Positions 54,831 to 63,738 of a stretch of 64,000 bases of DNA are shown piece after piece. Numbering within the stretch: the stretch's first letter is position 1; every line of letters starts with the position of its first letter. Origin of the DNA: Nitrobacter sp039808345 (lineage in GTDB: Bacteria > Pseudomonadota > Alphaproteobacteria > Rhizobiales > Xanthobacteraceae); contig NZ_CP181167.1 of the NCBI RefSeq assembly GCF_047824785.1, positions 3,596,001-3,660,000 of the forward strand, given 5' to 3'. Both the position numbers and the translations under genes were made by a program. The notes beneath the pieces were generated by a model. It worked only from the letters and a program-made list of their open reading frames with translations, searched no databases and had not been told where the DNA came from.

Positions 54831-55671
54831 ATGCCAGTTCGATCTGTTCCGCCAGCTGCGCGAGCAATGCCGAAAAGCCCAACATGCATTAATACTGAAA
54901 TCATGGCGCGCAATTCGCCGATGCGATCCCAAAGCTCAAGGGGATGGCTCATTACGCTGCCACTCACGGCAGTCATTTCCGGCGGATCGAGGTGGTAGCC
55001 AAGGTCGGGAATTCGTTCAAAGTTCTCGACCTGAAGGAAGAGTCCGTTCGCTCCGCTGTGGAGGCAGCCACGTCAATCAGCTCGCTTTATGGAAGTGCTT
55101 CCGCGACAGAGTACACGACATGAATGGATGCACGACATTTCGCCGGTAGCGAACCGATGCAAAAGGTTCGACTGGAGCTTCTATCTCCCGCCGGAATGCA
55201 GCACAAACGTACGGACCGAACCCAACAATTAACACTGCATTTACAGCAGCTTGCAATTCCGTATCAAATCCGTTCAGTCAGGAGGTTTGGAGAATATCGG
55301 CGGAGAGAGAACGAAATCCGCGTCTCGGCCAAACAGCGCAGTCAACAGCTTTGGACCCAAACCCGCAGGTCCGCGCCTTTTCGGCTGCCAAATAGGATTA
55401 GAGAATTATCCCAGTAAGTTGACTGGCGGGCCGAAGACGAAGAAACGGAGAACTACACCTACGCTATAGCCCTCCAAAATTGAGGCGCAAGCGAATGGCT
55501 GGCCACGTCAAGCGCTGTGGCGGCGCGTGCCATGGCAATGAAACTGCGGCTTGGTGCCGGTGCCGATCTACATCAAGATCCGGTCAGCTCGCACACATCG
55601 ACGTATTGTCGCGCTCTCTTCTGCTATTTTCGCCGGCCAGAGGGGCCGTAGATTCAGAAACGGCGGACGAA
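54831..55671. other. Stretch with a possible gene 3' end and no clear gene
   Basis: The plus frame ending at TGA 55121-55123 reads LKGMAHYAATHGSHFRRIEVVAKVGNSFKVLDLKEESVRSAVEAATS..., which has natural protein composition and may be the C-terminal remnant of a larger gene; I cannot name it. The remainder to 55671 has no gene I can support. Confidence 0.35.
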
Positions 55672-56427
55672 CTATCGCGCAGACTGATAGGCGGCGATCG
55701 CCGCTTCCTTGGCGTCGTTCAACGCCTGCAGCTCGTTCTGAAGCTTCCCGGTCGCGGTCGGGCCGGACAGCGTAATGATACCGATAATGGCAAAGCCGAA
55801 GTCGAGGCAGGCGCAGATGCCGCGGATCGTCTCGTGGTGGCCTGAGCCGTATAGGCTGGTGTAGGTGACGGCCACCATGCCGTCCGGTCGATCTTCGTTG
55901 ATCGACACATGGCCGAAAACGCCCTTCAGATTGGGGTGCGCGCCGTAGTCGATCGCGCCCTCGTAGGCCTCTTTGGCGAGCCTACCGATATCCGGAGCCT
56001 TATGGGCAAAACCCTTGATCGCCTTATCGAAGGTGAAGGCGTTGCGGCACGCCCTCTTGTCGGCCTCGCTGCGGTGTCGGTTGCCCCAGACCTCGGAAAG
56101 GGTGGGCTGCTGCTCCATGAGGTAACCATAGCTTGCAGATTCGAGGGCGGTCCGCAGAAGTGGAAAAACCGCTGCCGGATGCCCGCTTAATGCCATGCGC
56201 GCCGCGCCGAGGAACATCTGGTAGGCGTTGAGGAAGAGGACGAAGGCGAAGGCCGACGTCGGCGATACGTGATCCCACACGTCGCGCCGAAAATAGGCGT
56301 CGTACTGCAGCAGCGCCTTCAGCAAGGGGCTGTCGGCTGCCCGCAGCTCGCGCACGGTCTCATCGGCCGCCGCCATGTATTGCACGAGCCCGTCGCCCAA
56401 CTCGACCCGTGCTTTGCCTTCCTTCAT
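55672..56427 (-). CDS. Unknown protein coupled to a CoiA-like nuclease
   Basis: A 251-residue protein, mostly helical. It opens MKEGKARVELGDGLVQYMAAADETVREL. A central hydrophobic helix pair (FAFVLFLNAYQMFLGAARMALSGH, AAVFPLLRTALESASYGYLMEQQP) is followed by SEVWGNRHRSEADKRACRNAFT and a C-terminal helix pair. The RTALES...WxNRH pattern reminds me of DUF5677/HEPN-like helical proteins, but I am not sure. The ATG overlaps the upstream stop by 4 bp (ATGA), so the two are one operon and are translated together. Confidence 0.65.
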   Translation of the reverse strand: MKEGKARVELGDGLVQYMAAADETVRELRAADSPLLKALLQYDAYFRRDVWDHVSPTSAFAFVLFLNAYQMFLGAARMALSGHPAAVFPLLRTALESASYGYLMEQQPTLSEVWGNRHRSEADKRACRNAFTFDKAIKGFAHKAPDIGRLAKEAYEGAIDYGAHPNLKGVFGHVSINEDRPDGMVAVTYTSLYGSGHHETIRGICACLDFGFAIIGIITLSGPTATGKLQNELQALNDAKEAAIAAYQSAR

Positions 56428-57131
56428 GCGCCGCCCGTCCACTGGACGGAGCGGATGAAGTCTTCCCGACTCCATCGAGTGAGCGCGTATTCGCCCTTTT
56501 TGAGCGGAATTCCGCCGGTTACGCGCCGCGCAAGCTCGTCGCCGGCGAGGAAGAAAATGTGAGTTTCGCACTCAAGGAAAACATAGCCCGTCGCTCGTTT
56601 CCACTTCTCGATGAACTGTTTGCTACGGCCCATCCACTGCATGATCGCATAGCGGCGGCCATCGATCTCGACGGGCCGGGCTCCCCAATTCATTGAGGCC
56701 TTGAAGCTCCAGCCGGTGAAGCTCGACGGCCCGTCATGAACGTGGACGAGCCAATACATTCGGTGGCCCTGACGATAAAAGGCTTCGCGTGCCGCTCGTT
56801 CCTCCTCCGAAATCGGAGAGTATTGCAGCTCCAGAACGGCCGCGTGCGCGGTGCCAGCGTTGCAAAGCACGTCGGCCCTGTGGCGCTCGCCGGTCGCTTG
56901 GTCGATCAGACCAACCTCGCGGCAGTTCTCGGGAAAGGCCTCTTTCCAGCCTAGATGCCAGGGGCCTTCCGGTTCGCTCCATGGATCGCAATCCCCGGCC
57001 TTGTGCCGCCAGTGCCTGACATTCTCGACCGGCATGACGGAGGTCAGCAACCCGCCGCAATCACGGCAGACCGTGCTTTCCCCTTTTGTGAGGGGGGCGC
57101 GCTTTATTCCGTCAATCCAAGCGTAAAGCAT
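56424..57131 (-). CDS. CoiA-like (competence-type) nuclease family protein
   Basis: A 235-residue protein. The N-terminal zinc-ribbon-like part has CRDCGG and NVRHWRHKAGDCDPW. The nuclease-like core has ERHRADVLCNAGTAHAAVLELQYSPISEEERAAREAFYRQGHRMYWLVHV, with the D...E-x-Q triad typical of CoiA/PD-(D/E)xK folds. It ends in a long tryptophan-rich region. CoiA itself affects transformation in Gram-positive bacteria; solo relatives in proteobacteria have no known role. It is the first gene of a two-gene minus-strand operon set in mobile DNA, a layout common for defence genes. Confidence 0.75.
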   Translation of the reverse strand: MLYAWIDGIKRAPLTKGESTVCRDCGGLLTSVMPVENVRHWRHKAGDCDPWSEPEGPWHLGWKEAFPENCREVGLIDQATGERHRADVLCNAGTAHAAVLELQYSPISEEERAAREAFYRQGHRMYWLVHVHDGPSSFTGWSFKASMNWGARPVEIDGRRYAIMQWMGRSKQFIEKWKRATGYVFLECETHIFFLAGDELARRVTGGIPLKKGEYALTRWSREDFIRSVQWTGGA

Positions 57132-57324
57132 CCATCCCCGCTACAGTGTTTTGGGCCTTTCAGGATCGGCCTCCCGGAAGCGCCGAGTCTAGTCGAATCT
57201 GATTTGAACATTAGCGTGAGGTCTTTCCGGGAGGCGAGGAAGGCAATTCCGTTTCTATAACGACATAGCTTTATACGAGGCGGATGTCAGTGGCCGTAGT
57301 GTCCAAGATATTTTAGGATCGTAG

Positions 57325-57630
57325 ATGACGACAGGGAGGGAAGGTGTGGCAAGGAAAAGTGCTGTATCGAAGGCGATCTACACGCGCCACATCCGGCTTT
57401 ACCGCTATCTCAACGACGCATGGATATTTACGTCGCTGCTGCGACCGGAGTTGAAGACGCGCGCGGACAAGCTCCAGACTTCAAAGAGCAAGGCAAAAAA
57501 GCCCTATCCGGTACCGAAGCGTAAAGGCACGGTGACAAGCCGGCGCCGGGACGAGGATATCGGCTTGATCTTCTACGCCCAGCACGAACGGGGCGTCTTT
57601 GAGACGAACATCGTCTCGATGGTGTCGCGG
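57325..57630 (+). pseudogene. Truncated unknown protein (possible HEPN-type)
   Basis: The frame starts MTTGREGVARKSAVSKAIYTRH and has natural composition up to RRDEDIGLIFYAQHERGVFETNIVSMVSRV. That last stretch resembles the start of HEPN-like domains, which continue with EAF. Here it is cut at about 57620 by the recombinase fragment that follows. No ribosome site is obvious. Confidence 0.45.
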
Positions 57631-58566
57631 GTTGGGGCATCGGCCAGCTTCACCGTATCCTGACACGGCGCACCTATATCGGCGAACATCGGTTCAATCG
57701 CCGCTCCAACAAGGGCGTGGTGAAGCCCGAGGAAGAAATCGTCACCGTCGCCGTGCCACCGCTGATCGACCTTGAGATATTCGAGGCCGTTCAGAACCGC
57801 TTGAAGGTCAACAATCCGAAGGTGACGCCGCCGCGCGTCGTCAGCGGCCCGAACCTGCTGACCGGCATTTGCCACTGCGGCAACTGCGGAGGCGCGATGA
57901 CGCTGCGCACCGGCAAGAACGGTCGCTACCGCTACTATGCCTGCTCGATTCGGGCGCGGCAGGGCGAAACCGGCTGCAAAGGTCGTGCGATCCCGATGGA
58001 TAAGCTCGACCGCATGGTGGTGACGCATATCGAGGAAAGGCTGCTGGACCCCGAGCGGATCGAAGACGTTCTCGCCTCGCTTCTGGATCGCCGGCAAGAA
58101 GGCGTCGAGCGACGCAGCCAGCATATCGCCGAGTTGAACCATCGCGCGGCCGAGGCCGACAACCGCCTCAAGCGCCTTTACGACGCCATTGAAGCCGGTT
58201 CGCTCGACCCGGCCGAATCCTCCCTTGGCGAGCGCATTGCGGGCCTCACGGCGCTTCGGGATCAGGCGCGTGCCGATGCCACGCGGATCGAAGCTATGCT
58301 CGCAAGCTCAACCCACCAGCGTCTCACAGGGGCAGCCGTGCGGGAATTGGCGAGCGAAGCACGCACCCGACTCCGGCTTGGAAAGGGCGGCTATCGGCGG
58401 GAACACGTCAGGGCCTTTGCCCAGCACGTCGAGGTCGCGGATGACGCGATCTACATCAAAGGCAGCAAAAACGTCCTGTTGCGGACGCTGGTAGCCACTA
58501 AGGGAGGGAAATCGGCGGGAATCGGCGTTCCCGGTTTTATACCGAAGTGGCGGAGAGAGTGGGATT
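57620..58566 (+). pseudogene. C-terminal half of a large serine recombinase
   Basis: The frame begins WGIGQLHRILTRRTYIGEHRFNRRSNKGVVKPEEEIVTVAVPPLIDLEIFEAVQNRL (end of the Recombinase domain). The zinc ribbon (GICHCGNCGGAMTLRTGKNGRYRYYACSIRARQGETGC) and long coiled coil follow, then the tail ...IYIKGSKNVLLRTLVA. The catalytic N-terminal domain is gone, so it is inactive. The tail reads through the tRNA-Ser-like site at 58548 (KWRREWDSNSRYG). It is unrelated in detail to the two DUF2924-linked recombinases. Confidence 0.8.
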
Positions 58567-58570
58567 CGAA
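58548..58570 (-). other. tRNA-Ser 3'-end-like sequence, probable attachment site 3
   Basis: TGGCGGAGAGAGTGGGATTC then GAA: the minus strand is a tRNA-Ser T-loop and acceptor end. It differs at three positions from the 19303 and 36587 copies. It marks the left border of the second DUF3489-DUF2924-recombinase module, as 19303 does for the first. A weaker relative (TGGCGGAGGCAGTCGGATGC then GAAC) is at 61542-61565, just past the recombinase terminator. Confidence 0.6.
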
Positions 58571-58775
58571 CTCTCGCTACGGACGGCCTCACAAACCCGG
58601 GTTCGAAAAGCCACAAGATTGCTCAGAAACCACTGGCATTGCTAAGCGTTTGGAGCGGTACTGTCGGCGTATTCAGCGCCTCCCTTGGCCACTGAATAGC
58701 CCGCCCCGCCGGTTCGTCTGCCGTGACGGGGCTTCGGTGGTGGCAGCGTGATGCTGCATCAACCGGAGAAGTCAC

Positions 58776-59186
58776 ATGGCCAAAACACAATCCCGCAAAG
58801 CCGCACCTCGATCAGCGATGGCGACCAAGCGCACAAAGTCCGCGCACCCTTCCTTGACCAGAACCGCCAAAGCTGCACCGGTCAAGAAGATCATCTCAAC
58901 ACCAGCCCGGTCGTTGGATCGGCCGGTGACTCATCGCGCCGGCAGCAAGCAAGCACGGGTGATCGAAATGTTGATGAAGCCCGAGGGTACAACGATCAAT
59001 GACATCATGAAGGCCACGGATTGGCAGCAGCATTCAGTGCGCGGCTTCTTCGCTGGCATCATCCGGAAGAAGCTCAAGCTGACGTTGACATCGGAAGCTG
59101 CAGAAGCCGGTCGGATCTATAAAGTAACTGGCAACGCCGCATCTACCGCGTCGACCAGATCGAAGCCTGGCAAGGCTGCGGCCTGA
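58776..59186 (+). CDS. DUF3489 domain protein (module copy 2)
   Basis: 136 residues; basic N-terminal half and the DUF3489 domain RVIEMLMKPEGTTINDIMKATDWQQHSVRGFFAGIIRKKLKLTL. It differs from copy 1 at about 15-20 positions, mostly in the linker and C-terminal tail. First gene of the three-gene operon. Confidence 0.85.
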   Translation: MAKTQSRKAAPRSAMATKRTKSAHPSLTRTAKAAPVKKIISTPARSLDRPVTHRAGSKQARVIEMLMKPEGTTINDIMKATDWQQHSVRGFFAGIIRKKLKLTLTSEAAEAGRIYKVTGNAASTASTRSKPGKAAA

Positions 59187-59190
59187 TGCC

Positions 59191-59703
59191 ATGGCGCGAA
59201 GCGCAGGATTGCGAACGGCTGTCAGTCGACGGCTTACGAGATTGTCAATAGACGACGAGATTGCGCATCTGCGCAGTCTCGATCTGATTGGCCTGCAGTC
59301 CCGCTGGCAGAGTGTTGTTGGGCGCCCGGCCCCGGAACACCTGCCCAAGCATCTGCTGTTCGGCATCCTTGCCTATCGCATCCAGGCCGATGCACTTGGG
59401 GATCTCGATGCTGCGACGGTGCAACTTCTGAAGCGTGCGGCTACCGTGCGGTCTTTGAGTGAGGTTTTGCCATTGGTATCGGCACAGGATCAGCGCAAGC
59501 AAGCCATGGTGCCCGGCACTGTTCTAACCCGGGAGTGGAACGGGCAACTTCATCGGGTGATGGCCGTCGAAGGCGGCTTCGCTTTTGAGGGCAAGACCTT
59601 CGACAGCCTGTCGGGGATTGCGTTCGCGATCACCGGCACAAACTGGAATGGACCGCGCTTTTTTGGTCTCCGTGCCGGAAACGGCAAGGGGGTACGAACA
59701 TGA
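59191..59703 (+). CDS. DUF2924 domain protein (module copy 2)
   Basis: 170 residues. The first 40 residues differ strongly from copy 1 (MARSAGLRTAVSRRLTRLSI against MERRSGSRKPIGRRLMGLSM); from WQSVVGRPAPEH onward the two are identical, DNA included. Overlaps the recombinase start by 4 bp. Confidence 0.87.
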   Translation: MARSAGLRTAVSRRLTRLSIDDEIAHLRSLDLIGLQSRWQSVVGRPAPEHLPKHLLFGILAYRIQADALGDLDAATVQLLKRAATVRSLSEVLPLVSAQDQRKQAMVPGTVLTREWNGQLHRVMAVEGGFAFEGKTFDSLSGIAFAITGTNWNGPRFFGLRAGNGKGVRT

Positions 59704-60433
59704 AGCCGGACGACAACCGTGTTGTCCGGTGCGCGATCTATACCAGGGTGTCTACGGACACCGGCCTTGATCAGGAGTTCAACTCGCTGGATGCCCAGTA
59801 TGATGCATCCCAGGCCTATATCCGAAGTCAGGCGCATGCAGGCTGGTCGCTCGTCAAGGCGCGATATGATGATGGCGGCTTCTCTGGCGGATCCACCGAT
59901 CGCCCTGCCCTGCAGCGGTTGCTGGCGGATGTCGCGGCCCGCCGGATCCACATCATCGTCGTCTATAAGGTGGACCGGCTGACCCGCTCTCTGGCTGACT
60001 TCGCCAAGCTGGTCGAACTGTTCGATGCCCATGGTGTGTCATTTGTCTCGGTGACCCAGCAGTTCAACACCACCACATCGATGGGACGGTTGACGCTGAA
60101 CGTGCTTTTGTCCTTCGCGCAATTCGAGCGGGAAGTCACCTCGGAGCGCATCCGCGACAAGATTGCAGCCTCTAAACGCAAGGGGCTATGGGTCGGCGGC
60201 ATGGTTCCTCTGGGTTATATCCTCAAGGATGGTCAGCTTCACATTCACGAGGAAGAGGCCAATACCGTTCGTCTGATCTTTCAGCGCTATCTGGAACTCG
60301 GCAGCGTCAACCGCCTCGTCAAGGACCTGAAGGAGCGAGGCTTGAAGTCCAAGGTCCGGAAGCTGGCATCAGGCGGAACGCGAGGAGGTGTGCCGTTCAC
60401 GCAGGGACCGTTGTTCTATATGCTGCGGAACCG
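59302..60433 (+). repeat. 1132-bp tract identical to 20058-21189
   Basis: Partner of the tract in module copy 1; see that entry. The edges fall inside the DUF2924 gene and inside the Recombinase domain. Confidence 0.8.
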
Positions 60434-61358
60434 CTTTTATCTGGGCGAAGTCAAGTTTAAGGGCGAGATTCTGCCTGGACCTCAGCCGGCCTTGCTCGAC
60501 CGCACACTGTTTGAAGCTGTTCAACAAAGGCTGACCGAACAGTGGTCCCATCGCACGACGACACGTATTCGAACCCGCGCTCTCCTTGCAGGGCTGCTGT
60601 TTGATGACGCAGGTCATCGCATGATCTTGACCTACTCAAGTCGGGACCGCGTTCGACATCGGTATTACGTCTCTGCGCCCTGCATCCGGGGTCAGGCAGA
60701 TACACCCATTGGCTCTGTCACCCGCGTGCCTGCGTCAGAGCTGGAAGTCACGATCTCCAAAGCGGTCATCGCCAACACGGACATCGATGAATCATTTTCG
60801 AACGAAACGTTGTCTCGAGACACCCTTGAGCGGTTTGTCACCCGCATTGAGGTGCGCAAGAACCAGTTGGCGATCAATCTAAGGTCTGGCGAAAACGATA
60901 TTCAGCGGACCCATAACCACGACGATCCGGATCCGGCTGAAAACCGCGCCTCCAGCTCGCGCACCATAGTCGTAGCCTGGAAGAAGCCATCAAAGCCCGC
61001 CCGGGAGATGTTGCTGCCGGCGAATACACCAGAGCATCGCACCCGGCCCATGAAGGCCGAACGCCGATCGGCTCTCATCCGAGCGATCGGCCGCGGCCGG
61101 CTCTGGCTTCAGGAGATCGTCGACGGCCGCGATACCATCGAAAGCCTTGCGGCTCGGCAACATTGCAGCACCCGACATATTAATATGACCATCTCCCTCG
61201 CCTTCCTGGCACCGGCCCTTGTCACTGCAGCCGTTGAAGGCCGGTTCCCGCGCGGGATCGGAGTCGCCACCCTCCGCGATGCGCCGGCTGAATGGTCACA
61301 GCAGATGAGGCGCCTCGGATTGGCACCGGCGGGCGCTACCGATTCCGCCAGCCGATAA
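59700..61358 (+). CDS. Large serine recombinase (module copy 2)
   Basis: 552 residues; same domains and nucleophile Ser18 as copy 1. Identical to copy 1 up to about residue 245, then diverging (EAVQQRLTEQWSHRTTTRIRTRALLAG against EAVQKKLTEQRSHHTTTRIRSRSLLAG) with a small length difference near residue 405. All key resolvase motifs are intact. A terminator follows about 115 bp downstream. Confidence 0.93.
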   Translation: MKPDDNRVVRCAIYTRVSTDTGLDQEFNSLDAQYDASQAYIRSQAHAGWSLVKARYDDGGFSGGSTDRPALQRLLADVAARRIHIIVVYKVDRLTRSLADFAKLVELFDAHGVSFVSVTQQFNTTTSMGRLTLNVLLSFAQFEREVTSERIRDKIAASKRKGLWVGGMVPLGYILKDGQLHIHEEEANTVRLIFQRYLELGSVNRLVKDLKERGLKSKVRKLASGGTRGGVPFTQGPLFYMLRNRFYLGEVKFKGEILPGPQPALLDRTLFEAVQQRLTEQWSHRTTTRIRTRALLAGLLFDDAGHRMILTYSSRDRVRHRYYVSAPCIRGQADTPIGSVTRVPASELEVTISKAVIANTDIDESFSNETLSRDTLERFVTRIEVRKNQLAINLRSGENDIQRTHNHDDPDPAENRASSSRTIVVAWKKPSKPAREMLLPANTPEHRTRPMKAERRSALIRAIGRGRLWLQEIVDGRDTIESLAARQHCSTRHINMTISLAFLAPALVTAAVEGRFPRGIGVATLRDAPAEWSQQMRRLGLAPAGATDSASR

Positions 61359-61473
61359 CCGCGCCTTATCTCCTCCGTCCAATTCCCAGGAACGGGAAAT
61401 TGCGCCGCAGAGACAGCGCCCTAAACACGCCCAGACGGGTCACGGAGACCGCGCCTCCGCAGATCAGAATACG

Positions 61474-61502
61474 AAAAAGCCCAACAACAGCGGGGCTTTT
61501 TT
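61474..61502 (+). terminator. Rho-independent terminator after the recombinase operon
   Basis: AAAAAGCCC and GGGCTTTTT form a 9-bp stem around a 10-base loop (AACAACAGCG), and the right arm ends in six T. It is a convincing intrinsic terminator. In module copy 1 the corresponding region is replaced by IS66. Confidence 0.85.
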
Positions 61503-61698
61503 GTTAGTCTCTGGAAATCTGAGAAATAGCAGACTGGGTGGTGGCGGAGGCAGTCGGATGCGAACGAGTCTCCAAAAGCCATAACAGGGAATTTCTTGCA
61601 AATTGCAGGTCAAAACAGGCTTCTGGTCGGCTCATAGTGGCGAGGCGATAGAAATTCTCCTGTGAATTCCGTTTGATGCGCTGTAGTCCAAGCACTTT

Positions 61699-61719
61699 CC
61701 TGTTATTCTGCATAACAGG
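61699..61719. promoter_or_regulatory. Palindromic operator-like site upstream of the second ParB-methyltransferase
   Basis: CCTGTTAT-TCTGC-ATAACAGG is a perfect 8+5+8 palindrome 178 bp before the methyltransferase start. The half-site AACAGG also occurs at 61583, 61614, 61735 and 61777, all in the same orientation. Such an array suggests a binding region for a regulator or a ParB/iteron-like protein. No regulator gene is adjacent. Confidence 0.5.
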
Positions 61720-61897
61720 CGTTAATTACGGGCAAACAGGCAATTTGAAAGCAGCATCAGGCATTTGAAAGCTCCGAACAGGCAGCGGTCCGGAGCGGAA
61801 TCGCGCATAGCTTGAGACGCGACATGCTTGACGCTGTAAACCTTGGGGAACCGAGCATGCTCCCATTGATCACGTCCAGTGCTGGGTCCTCCTCGCC

Positions 61898-63178
61898 ATG
61901 AACGATCCAGTCTCTGTCGCACCCTCGTCGCGGCTGGCCGTCGTTTACCGGCCAGTGAACGATCTCACTCCCGATCCCCGCAATGCCCGCACCCATCCGA
62001 AGCGCCAAATCGACCAGCTTCGGGCCTCCATCAAGGAATTCGGCTTCACCAATCCGATACTCATTGACCCCGAAGGCCACATCATCGCGGGCCATGGCCG
62101 CCTCCAGGCAGCTCGTGCCATGGGGATTGCCGAGGTCCCGACGATCGCCCTCGCCGGCTTATCCGAGCCTCAGAAGCGCGCGCTACGAATCGCCGACAAC
62201 AAGATCGCCCTCAATGCTGGCTGGGATCTGGAAATCCTGCAGCAAGAACTGGGCGAGCTCGCTTCAATCGATGTCGATATTGATCCCACACTGACCGGCT
62301 TCTCGACCGGCGAGATCGACGTCATCCTCGCGTCAGCTCCCGATCCCGACGATGAGGTGATCCCTCCGGTTTTGGCGGCGCCAAGAACCAAGCTCGGCGA
62401 TATCTGGATTCTCGGCGAGCATCGGGTGGGATGTGGCGACAGCCGCGATGCCGAATTCTTGCAGCGGGTCATCGGCGACAAAAAACGCGTCGATGCGGCT
62501 TTCCTCGATCCTCCCTACAATGTGCGGATCGGGGGACATGCAGTGTCTGCCGGAAGCCATCGCGAGTTCGCGATGGCTTCCGGCGAGATGAACGAAGCCG
62601 AGTTCCGGTCCTTCCTGGCTGATACGCTGGGCGCCGCGGCGTCTGTCTCGCGCGACGGCGCGGTCCACTTCGTCTGCATGGACTGGCGGCACATGGACAG
62701 CGTCTCGGCGGTCGGCGCCACCGTCTATGGCGCGTGTCTAAACCTCTGCGTCTGGAACAAGTCCAATGCAGGGATGGGATCGCTTTACCGATCCAAGCAC
62801 GAACTGGTTTTTGTCTATCGCGTGGGAATGCCCCCCCATCTCAATATGGTCGAACTCGGCAAACACGGCCGCAACCGCACCAATGTGTGGGATTACGCCT
62901 CGGTAAACTCCATGCGAGGCAGCCGACGGGAGGATCTTGCCCTCCATCCGACGGTCAAGCCGACAGGGCTTGTTGCCGACGCCCTCAAGGATGTCACACG
63001 GCACGGCGATCTCGTGCTTGATCTTTTTCTCGGCTCCGGAACGACGCTCATCGCCGCCGAGCGAACCGGGCGGTGCTTTCGTGGGCTCGACATCGATCCG
63101 GCCTATGTCGATGTTGCGATCGAACGCTGGTCAGCGCGGACGGGCCTCGCGCCGCGTCTGGAGAAGCCTGCATCATGA
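61898..63178 (+). CDS. ParB-domain DNA methyltransferase (beta-class), copy 2
   Basis: A 426-residue protein. The ParB domain (LTPDPRNARTHPKRQIDQLRASIKEFGFTNPILIDPEGHIIAGHGRLQAARAMG) is followed by a methyltransferase with DPPYN at residues 204-208 and LDLFLGSGTTLIAAERTG near the C terminus; HPTVKPTGLVADAL precedes it. Clearly homologous to the protein at 38668 but only about half identical, so the two are old paralogues and not a recent duplication. Overlaps the DUF5681 gene by 4 bp. Confidence 0.92.
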   Translation: MNDPVSVAPSSRLAVVYRPVNDLTPDPRNARTHPKRQIDQLRASIKEFGFTNPILIDPEGHIIAGHGRLQAARAMGIAEVPTIALAGLSEPQKRALRIADNKIALNAGWDLEILQQELGELASIDVDIDPTLTGFSTGEIDVILASAPDPDDEVIPPVLAAPRTKLGDIWILGEHRVGCGDSRDAEFLQRVIGDKKRVDAAFLDPPYNVRIGGHAVSAGSHREFAMASGEMNEAEFRSFLADTLGAAASVSRDGAVHFVCMDWRHMDSVSAVGATVYGACLNLCVWNKSNAGMGSLYRSKHELVFVYRVGMPPHLNMVELGKHGRNRTNVWDYASVNSMRGSRREDLALHPTVKPTGLVADALKDVTRHGDLVLDLFLGSGTTLIAAERTGRCFRGLDIDPAYVDVAIERWSARTGLAPRLEKPAS

Positions 63179-63738
63179 ACAAGAAGTCATCCTCCCGGAA
63201 ATCTCCGAATCCCGGCTGGTTTCCGAAGGGGCGCAGCGGCAATCTCAAAGGCCGCCCAACCTCCTCTCGTTCAAAGGCCTCGGCGTTCGAGGTCTTGATA
63301 GAAAAGACCCTCACAGTAGACGGCCAAGGGGGCATCCGCAAGATCACCGTGGAGGAAGCACTTCAGCAGCGGACCTATCAGGATGCACTGGCTGGCAAAC
63401 GCATGGCCATGCGCGAGGTCGTAAAATGGATCATCAAGCGAGAGGCTTGGCTGGAAAAGAATGCCCCAAGGCCTTCCCGGCAGGTGATCTGGCGTGACAC
63501 TGAGCACGACCCCGACAATGCGGATGCCGCCCTGCTGCTTCTCGGGATCACGACTCGGAACCCCGACCGCGCTGAGATTTGCGGCCGCGCACAGCTTCTC
63601 CTCGAGCCATGGGCTGTTCAGGCGGCGCTGCGCCGCAGGCGGGGTGGCCAACGCCTGACCGACAAGGAGTGTGATGAGATCCGACGCTGCACGCGCGATC
63701 CAAAAAGTCTGCGCTGGCCGCGGGGGACCGGCGAATGA
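63175..63738 (+). CDS. DUF5681 domain protein, copy 2
   Basis: A 187-residue protein. It opens MNKKSSSRKSPNPGWFPKGRSGNLKGRPTSSRSK, the DUF5681 Gly-Asn-x-x-Gly-Arg-Pro motif, then ITVEEALQQRTYQDALAGKRMAMREVVKWIIKREAWL. The C-terminal half (LLLLGITTRNPDRAEICGRAQLLLEPWAVQAALRRRRGGQRLTDKE) differs from the copy at 39963. Overlapping starts and stops (ATGA) on both sides tie it to its neighbours in one operon. Confidence 0.87.
   Translation: MNKKSSSRKSPNPGWFPKGRSGNLKGRPTSSRSKASAFEVLIEKTLTVDGQGGIRKITVEEALQQRTYQDALAGKRMAMREVVKWIIKREAWLEKNAPRPSRQVIWRDTEHDPDNADAALLLLGITTRNPDRAEICGRAQLLLEPWAVQAALRRRRGGQRLTDKECDEIRRCTRDPKSLRWPRGTGE

Noticed and set aside
61542..61565. tmRNA or tRNA gene end
   Set aside because: The GCGAAC in place of TTCGAA and the lack of the remaining structure make it at most a degenerate att-like repeat.
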